Origin: Melieria omissa
Taxonomy: Eukaryota > Arthropoda > Insecta > Diptera > Ulidiidae
Assembly: GCA_963971225.1 (NCBI GenBank)
Contig: OZ020268.1
Span: 47,480,404-47,544,403, forward strand
Reading direction: 5' to 3'
Length of the DNA stretch: 64,000 nt
The notes under the pieces are model-generated. The model did no database searches, was not told the DNA's origin, and saw only the letters and a list, made by a program, of their open reading frames with translations. Each line of letters opens with the position of its first letter. Positions within the stretch are counted from its first letter, which is position 1. The position numbers and the translations under genes are program-made. Shown here piece by piece: positions 57,031 through 64,000 of this stretch.

Positions 57031-59681
57031 AACTTTAAGTTAAATTGACAATATTTTCATTGTTTCCATAAATTGTGTGCTTCTCGATTCGTTTTGTTTG
57101 CCTAGTTCTTTGATTTTACTGTCTTTTTGACAGTCTCACTGTCTGGTTAGCACTTTAACCGGTTTAGGCGTTAGCACTAATCGTTTATTGAGAGTTAGAA
57201 GAACACATACTGACTTAGGGAAGTTGTATGTTTTAAGTTGGTGCTATGAATTGCAAATTGCTTTTAAAAAGTTTTCATTGAGTTTGAAATTAAATAAAAA
57301 TAATCGTGAAAAGGATATGGCGAATAATTTTATTGTAAATTAAAGTGCATTCAAACCATTGATTCTTGAAAACTATATAAATTACAAATCCCCTGCGACT
57401 TCGTTTACAGTTCAATTTTTTTTACTTTCGTAAACTTAAACTTTTTTGGCTCTTTTTTAAAAGTAGGACTGGATATCACCAATGATTTCAATTATGTTTT
57501 TCTTCAGTTGCTCAATTGTTGTTGGTTTGTTGCCAGGAGCTTAACGTAGCTGGAGAGAAAAAGTTGCAGGTCTTTAAGCCTCATAAACTTGAAGCCGTTT
57601 CACATTGCTTCTTCTGGAAATAATGGGAACTCTGAGAATCTGGGAACTTTTTGTGAACAAAACACAAATATTTTAAAATAAATTTCAGCAACTTCAATGC
57701 ATTATGGAATACTTAAGCACACCGTGGTACAATTCTGACAATGAAAGATCATAAATGTTCAAAAATAAAAGCATTGCCAGCTCCAAAGTCAGCGCCATAA
57801 TTTGTCAAAGCTTAAACATTCCCATTGAAAAACTGAAATTTTGATTTTGAATCCAAATAGAAGTAAGAAAAAAACTTATATTGACCAGTGTACTTCAGTT
57901 ATGATTGAGAATACCAATGGCTGGCTACCTGTCTTGTGCTCTTCTCAGCCTCACCCACGGTCCATGCAGCAGTCCGTCTGTGCTTGTTACAAACTGCTAT
58001 CCTCGATTTCTAGTCCCCTCCCTCTTTACTCAATGCCTTACGTTGACTGTTCCGTACCGACATAACGCATTTGCTTCAACGTCAGTTATGCTGATTGTTG
58101 TTGTTGTTGTTGCTGGTGCACACGTTTTTTGTCTTCGGCTCAACTGTGTGTGTTGCCGCTGCTTGCGGATATTTGGCGTTATTTTCAGTGTGTTTTGTGC
58201 GAGTACTTTGTCTGTCTACATGCGTCATGGTACTGTGATTTGTTGTTGTTATTGCTGTTACCTTTATTCTTGCTGTTGGTTCATGCTTACTTTGCTCGTG
58301 TCTAAGCAGAAATTTTTGTGGCCTAAATTTGCAGACAAGTTGAATGAAAATGTTTACATCTTGTGCGCCGTCTCTCTTCCTCACTCACCATTTCTGTCTT
58401 TTTCTCGCGCTTTGTTTGCTTTGTGCTGCGTTGTGTTGTTTCTTTTTGCTGTACAACTCCTCGCTCTTAGTTTTGTTACGCTTGTTTATTGCATTGTGAC
58501 TGTTTTTTTGTTGTTGTGTTATTTTATTTTGTTTTACATTTTGAGGTCTTACTTTGTGCTCTGTGCTTGTTGTTGGTGTTTTATGTGCATTAATTTATGC
58601 AGCTGACAGCATGCAGTGATTTCTCAAAGTTGCTCCAAAGGCATGCGGCAAGTGTGGCAACGCCAGCAACGGTAGCTGCAAACAATCAACTGACAAAAAC
58701 AACAACAATAAAACAAAAATTGACTCTACTGAACAAGTTTAGCTTTGGATATTTGTACTTGTACTCTTTTATTTGTTTTTGTTTGAATTTTTAATATATT
58801 TTGTTTTTGTTAGTGTGTGCAAAAAAGTGGTTGTGGCTGGTTCAATGTGAGCATTCGAAAAGAATTAAAATGCCACATTTTTTTTGGCGCAAATTGCGTG
58901 CAATTTATGTGCGCACAGCTGATTTGATGTTTTTGCAAGCAGCAGGCAGTCCAAAAATTTATGTTTTATTGTATAAAGTTGAATTAAAGAGTCAACGTTT
59001 AACTAAAATCGTAATGGTATTTTGGAGTATTGGAAATTGTTAGTGTTTTTTTGTTGCAATAGAATCAAATAGAAGAACAAAACTTTTTGAAATTATGTCT
59101 TCATCCAAAGGAGCATACAAGATTTAATTTAGGAGGAAGGTTTCGTACATAACTTTTGAACCCAATATCATTAGAAACCATATTTTTCACTCATAATTAT
59201 TTCAAAAGAGAGATATTTGGAGGTTTAACCTTCAAAACCGATACTTAAATATACCTATACTTAAACTTATATCCCTACCTCACATACACCCATAAGAAGA
59301 AGAAGAAGAAGAAGAAGAAATTCATTTATGAAATTCAAGAATTTTGAACTTTCATACTTCCATCATTGACATATGTAAATTTAAGTTCAAAATGCCAATA
59401 TTTTGCTTTAACGCCTAAAAGTATGCAACATATAAATTCATACCAACCGATTGCATAACTACAGCATAGCATTTCTCTACATTTTTGGCACATGAAAAGC
59501 GAAAGGAATTTCCGAATAAATTTTAATTAAGTTACCAACAATGTACAACAATAACAACAATGAAAGCAGCAACAACAAGCACTAAAAATCAATTACAAAT
59601 GCTGAACAACGATAACACGTTGCTCAGTGGCAGACAGATAGAGCCACTGACACCGGCATAACAACAACTACAGTAACAATA
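57031..59681. other. Unique AT- and T-rich DNA; no gene supported
   Basis: TTG runs at 58095-58112 and 58240-58270 and a GAA run at 59296-59320. The 233-codon frame at 57905-58606 is Cys/Leu/Val-biased because of TTG and TGT text and has no domain. One GCATACTTTTAGG motif (reverse strand) lies at 59409-59428. Confidence 0.45.
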
Positions 59682-59881
59682 NNNNNNNNNNNNNNNNNNN
59701 NNNNNNNNNNNNNNNNNNNNNNNNNNNNNNNNNNNNNNNNNNNNNNNNNNNNNNNNNNNNNNNNNNNNNNNNNNNNNNNNNNNNNNNNNNNNNNNNNNNN
59801 NNNNNNNNNNNNNNNNNNNNNNNNNNNNNNNNNNNNNNNNNNNNNNNNNNNNNNNNNNNNNNNNNNNNNNNNNNNNNNNNN
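59682..59881. other. Assembly gap (200 N)
   Basis: Exactly 200 N bases, probably a placeholder length. The flanks are AACAACAA-rich, so a simple repeat may have caused the break. Frames drawn through it are meaningless. Confidence 1.
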
Positions 59882-60940
59882 AACAATGAGCAAAACACAT
59901 CCAAACGCAAACTGCACACAAGAGGGAAATTGCAAAATGTCTGCCAATGAAAATGTGCGTCGCAGTCTCGGACTGCGGGAGCGGTGGCGGGGCGGCGACT
60001 GCAGCTGTAAAGTGCGTAAATTTGCATGTGGAAAATTATTACAATAAAAATAGCATTGCATTTGCCTTCACCTGCTGCCGTCGACTGCTGATGCAACAAC
60101 GTCGATGCGTCTGTCGCTGGCGTAACACACGCAGCGCCATTGTGCGCTCTTTGCCTTTGTCTGCCCTCCCGCCCTCCCCTGTGCGCATTTCTGTCTGTGT
60201 GTCTGCTGTGCGTATTGTTGTCATATAAATACACACACACACTCACACTCACACATACACACGCACGTGCGCATGTGTTCACTTTGCGTAAGCATGTGTG
60301 CGTCAAGGACGACGCATGTCGTTGGCTATCAGCAACATTCATGCGAGAACGCAACGTGGCACGTCAATGGCTGACAGGAGGTGTGGCGGGAGTGAGCGAA
60401 ATTTGGGTCAGCATCGACAAGGGACATTTTTGATGTGTCTGCGGGTGTAAGGGGAAACTGATTATGGATTAAAAATATGGCAAAGTGGACAGTGGAAAGT
60501 AAATTAAAATTCATTAAGGCGTCAAGGAGACAATGAAAATTTTTGAAAATATTGTCAAAAGGTGCAAAGTAATGGAGGACTATGAGGTGATATGAAATAT
60601 TGAAGGTAGTATAAACGGATATTCATGATTTTTGCATGAAACTAAAGGATTTAGTTTGCATATAATGATACGATTTAGGTGACAAATGTACTGTTTGGTT
60701 CGATTTTAAGGTAATTTCATTGTGTCTCTCTCTCTTAGAATTCCTTGAGACAAATTTTTCACCAGCAAAATTTTTTGGCATAGACATGAACAGCTGATAA
60801 TTAGTTGGTGCCAGGCCCGAATGATAAAGTGGAAGAACCTCTCAACTAGATTCCGGAAGCTACTGACAAGTTCCTTTTGACAGTACAGGTCCAAAGTGCA
60901 GGTCCAAAGTAAGAGTTTCTAGGAAAGTAGCTCATAGTAG
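59882..60940. other. Unique DNA with a CA/CACTCA run; no gene seen
   Basis: ACACACACACACTCACACTC at 60231-60250 and GC-richer text before it. A TCTCTC run lies near 60725. Short frames only. Confidence 0.45.
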
Positions 60941-61576
60941 ATGATTTCCTGTCAATCCCATGGATGGAACACAATTTGTTTGTTTGTTTGCTATTGGCCA
61001 ATTGTTGTTGATACACGTCCGAATTACGAGTTTATCGGTAGGATAGCAGCTCATAGCAGTCGACTCCCTGTCAATCCTATCAAACACTATTGCCTAGAGT
61101 TACTCAGATGGCACACAACTCCTCTCCTGTAATCCAAAGCAGTCCAATTTTTGATGATTCCCTGACAATCTAATCAATCCTATCAATCTCATCAAACGCT
61201 GTGGCCTGGCATTGTCGTCATGGAACACAATTTCTCTGATATTGACCAAATCAGTCCAATTGTTGATGATACAAGTCCGAATTGAAAGTTTATCGGTAGT
61301 AGAGCAGCTCTTAGCAGGTGATTCCCTGTCAATCCCATCAAATATTGTGGCCTGGCGTTGCCCTGGTAGAACACAATTCCTCTGCTATTGGCCGGATAAG
61401 TGCAATTGTTGATGGTAAAGGTCCGAATTATGAGTTTATTGTCGTTTATTATCAATCCCATCAAACACTGCGGCCTTGCGTTGTTCTGATGGAACACAAT
61501 TCCACTGCTATTGGCCAAAAGTGTCCAATTGTTGATGGTACAAGACCGAATTAAGAGTTTATCTGTAGGAGATTAT
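60941..61576 (-). repeat. Tandem array of a mariner transposase catalytic-site fragment, about five units
   Basis: On the - strand successive units encode GIVFHQNNARPQCLMGLI, GIVFYQGNARPQYLMGLT and EIVFHDDNARPQRLMRLI, with two more decayed ones. This matches the mariner motif VFHQDNARPH, which holds the second catalytic Asp; in most units that Asp is now Asn or Gly. On the + strand the marker GGAACACAATT (or near) lies at about 60966, 61108, 61218, 61366 and 61486, giving periods of 110-148 bases. The units share TGATTCCCTGTCAATCCCAT and CCAATTGTTGATG. Sequence between the motifs no longer looks like transposase. Confidence 0.65.
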
Positions 61577-62668
61577 ATCATACTAGCTAACCCCGCGAAC
61601 TTTGTCTCGCATGACATTTGTTGTTTTTTTATAATGAAATACGCGAGATGGCGAATCTATGGCGATGCAAATTGACGAAGAAAACCAACTGAAGGAAGAG
61701 GAGGGGCTACTGCTTAACGCAATCGAGGCCCACAAATAAGCAATGTTGCTGCTAAGTTTCAGTAAAGAAATGGACTGCGCTTGAACCGGATTTAAATTAT
61801 ATGGGCGGTGCCATGCCCTCTTATTCAATACCTGCCCCTTATTCAATGCCCTCTGTCGAAAGAGAAAATGGAAGGTTCGTACTAAGTTTCATTGCTGAGC
61901 GACTCATAGTTCAGCAACATGTTTGGGTCGCAAAAAACGTGCCACGCCCCTTGTCCAATGCCCATCAAATCTTATCATTAGAATGACTCATCTATGGGAC
62001 GACGGGGTACAAAATTTCAGTGTTGTACAACTTACAATTTGGAGGATATTCTATTATTAAGATCTGGCTCGTATGGGTGGTGCCACGCCTCCTTTTCCAA
62101 TACTTGTCCCATTCCCTCTGTCGAAATATATGAATAAATGGTGGGTTCATACTAAGTTTCATTGCTGAGCGACTTATAGTTCAGCAAAATATTTGGGTCA
62201 CAAAAAATGTGCCACGCCCCTTGTCCAACGCCCATAAAATCTTATCATTAGAATGACTCATCTATGGGACGACGGGATACAAAATTTCAGTGTTGTACAA
62301 CTTTCAATTTCGAAGATAGTATATTTTAAAGATTTTGCTTGTATGGGTGGTGTCACGCCCCGTTGTCCAAAACCCGCCTCATTCCGTCTGTCGAGAGATA
62401 TGATTACATGATAGGTTCATGCTAAGTTTCATTCCTCTGTGACTTGTAGTTCAGCAGAATAATTGGGTCACAAAAATGTGCCACGCCCCTTAGGGGTATA
62501 AAAAATAGTTAGTAGTTAGTAGCATGTAAAATTTCATAAAAATCGGTCAAGCCGTTTCGGAGGAGTATGGTAACTAATATGCATGTAAAATTTCATAAAA
62601 ATCGGTCAAGCCGTTTCGGAGGAGTATGGTAACTAACATTGTGACACGAGAATTTTATATATTAGATT
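61577..62668. mobile_element. Repeat element of unknown class with three ~270-bp internal tandem units, inserted in the mariner-derived array
   Basis: It begins CTAGCTAACCCCGCGAACTT (61583) and ends ACGAGAATTTTATATATTAG (about 62646-62665). Inside, TATGGGTGGTGCCACGCC starts units near 61800, 62072 and 62341 (period ~270). Each unit has GCTGAGCGACT-ATAGTTCAG, TGGGTC-CAAAAA-GTGCCACG and AGAATGACTCATCTATGGGA. A 55-base block with ATAAAAATCGGTCAAGCCGT is duplicated at 62527 and 62583. The array motif TGATTCCCTGTCAATCCCAT resumes at 62675. A related, older copy lies at 25875-26560. No coding capacity was seen. Confidence 0.65.
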
Positions 62669-62705
62669 AAGTAGATGATTCCCTGTCAATCCCATCAAAT
62701 ACACA
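62669..62705 (-). repeat. Last partial unit of the mariner-derived array, right of the insertion
   Basis: GTAGATGATTCCCTGTCAAT, then CCCATCAAATAC, matches the array unit interrupted at about 61577. This supports insertion of the 61.6-62.7 kb element into a pre-existing array. Confidence 0.65.
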
Positions 62706-64000
62706 GCAAAACTTTCCTGAACATCAGTACTGACTGACCATCGTTTTGATTGATTAACTTTTCATAACCAGTCTCCATTTGCTTTAGAAATAGGTCGATT
62801 TTGTTGTGATTCGACAATGGAAACTTGATCCATGAAGTTTGTTTGCCTTAATTCATGTGACAACTGTACATTGAGCTTCTTTTTGGATACAGCCTCCTTT
62901 AAGTGGTTCAATACCCAACTTCTGGACAATTACATTGCTTTCATGATGATTTCTATGATTTTACTGACATTCTCGACAATTGGCCTTCAATTGAGTGGTG
63001 GAATTTTAATATAAAAAATACCGAAAATGAATTGACTTAACCAAAATTGGGCATGATTGGCTGTTACAGTGTCAGAACCATAAACTCTACTCATATTTGG
63101 AATCTCCTGGTCTGTATTTTCGTCTTCATTTAAGAAAAATTGGTGTATTTTCTCTTTGCTGTTGTCCATTTTTGACGCGCGCTCAAACAAGTAAGCTCAA
63201 GTAATCGCAAAACTGTCTGAAAAGTTTTCTTAATACGAACTCTTATCTTTCCAACATTAGACGATTGCATTTATAAACACAAGATACAGATTACTTAGTC
63301 ATCTAGTGGAAAAAAGAATGGATTTCTCAAAACTTTACAACAAACTTAAAAAAAAACGTAAACCATACAAAGATTTTTCTTTCTAAGTTTTCAAGAATTC
63401 AATACCAAATTCACCCAAAACACAGAATCGTTCATCTTCGCACAGCGCCACCTTGAACCGTGGTCCATAAACCAATTTGCCCGTTTGCCACCAGTTTTGT
63501 TGTTGTTGATTTTTTCTTGTTTTATTTTCATGCGATTTTTATGGCCTTCACTGACACTTTGCACGTTGCATTTGATGCGCAACGCGGTTCAAGGATATTT
63601 GAAAAATGCAAAAGCACAACGCTGCTCTTGTCCATAAAATACAAAGACATATATTTCTGTACACATACATATATGTACATCTGTGTGTGTGTTTGTTTGC
63701 TTGCAATGGATGCGCCGTTTGCACAAAATTCCCAATGTCTGTCTATGACTTTTTTGTCTATTTTTGGCAGCAGCGCAATCGGCTGACTGCATTGCACAGA
63801 CGGCACATATGGCTGGTCTGTCTGTCTGTCTGTCCGTTGGGTTGTCTGCTTGCAAATTGTGTGCGCCGTTTTTCGACTGATTTTCCGGCCGCAACGCACG
63901 CACCTGTTTGATTTTGTGGCTGGGATTTTCCGCACAACAAACACCCGCACACTCACACAACACTCGCACACACACACACACACACACATTTGCCTCCGAC
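62706..64000. other. Unique AT-rich DNA ending in CA repeats; no gene supported
   Basis: A (TGTG)n near 63680, a CTGT run near 63820-63832 and a CA run at 63966-63988. The overlapping frames on the - strand at 63528-63989 come from the CA/TG runs and GC-richer text; no domain. Confidence 0.45.

Noticed and set aside
57905..58606. A 233-codon frame on the + strand
   Set aside because: Cys/Leu/Val-rich translation of TTG/TGT-rich text, no domain and no splice context. A multipass membrane protein was considered, but there are no charged loops or conserved motifs.
59589..60354. Frames spanning the N gap
   Set aside because: They contain 60 or more unknown residues and have no sequence support.

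Overview
The window is nuclear DNA of a higher dipteran fly, most likely a tephritid fruit fly. The evidence is GT-AG introns, long AT-rich non-coding stretches with many (CAA)n/(TTG)n and (CA)n runs, a Drosophila-like chromatin-protein gene with polyalanine and polyglutamine tracts, and a dense load of insect transposons (mariner, hAT, jockey-type non-LTR elements). The assignment to Tephritidae is an inference from style. There is one 200-base assembly gap (59682-59881).

Only one host gene can be supported. It lies at the left edge on the + strand. A very long Lys/Glu-rich exon enters from outside the window (1-3664), is followed by a His/Pro/Ala/Gln-rich exon (4687-5406), and then by a probable 80-base exon (5566-5645). 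All three join in phase across GT-AG boundaries. The protein is a large, mostly disordered nuclear-type protein with two copies of an RMASLNA motif. I think it is the fly orthologue of winged eye (BAHCC1/TNRC18 family), but the diagnostic BAH domain is not in the window. Everything to the right is therefore either a very large intron of this gene or intergenic DNA.

From 5.6 to 64 kb I find no further convincing host exon and no RNA gene. The region is built from transposable elements and tandem repeats. (1) 6169-9630 is a non-autonomous hAT-type element with an 8-bp target duplication, into which a 5'-truncated jockey-clade retrotransposon (6472-9108) has inserted with its own target duplication. 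(2) 14.4-19.6 kb holds a ~122-bp satellite, a (TAAAA)n tract and a compound 19-bp/11-bp/5-bp satellite. (3) 23022-25874 is a nearly palindromic element with long, internally duplicated inverted repeats and two tail-to-tail copies of an unfamiliar protein gene. (4) 25.9-26.5 kb is a dispersed repeat carrying a 155-bp hAT MITE. (5) 28.1-32.9 kb holds degenerate satellites and a decayed reverse transcriptase gene on the - strand. (6) 34576-35963 is an almost complete mariner with a frame-breaking 70-bp duplication and an altered DDD spacing. (7) 41.5-44.5 kb is an ACAAAAAT-type satellite interrupted by a 574-bp mariner-like deletion derivative. (8) 46150-46400 is a (CTAGT)n array, the inverse of the pentamer at 19 kb. 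(9) 48.4-50.5 kb is a satellite with a recurring TGTGAC-N4-GTCACA palindrome. (10) 52.0-57.0 kb contains candidate piggyBac-like and hAT-like remnants, an RNase H remnant and a tRNA-derived repeat. (11) 60.9-62.7 kb is a tandem array of a mariner catalytic-site fragment split by another repeat element.

The least expected signals are a 13-base motif, GCATACTTTTAGG, that occurs exactly five times in both orientations across 47 kb; the palindromic element at 23-26 kb; the tandem mariner catalytic-core array; and the two inverted pentamer satellites. None amounts to a demonstrated new system, but each can be tested.
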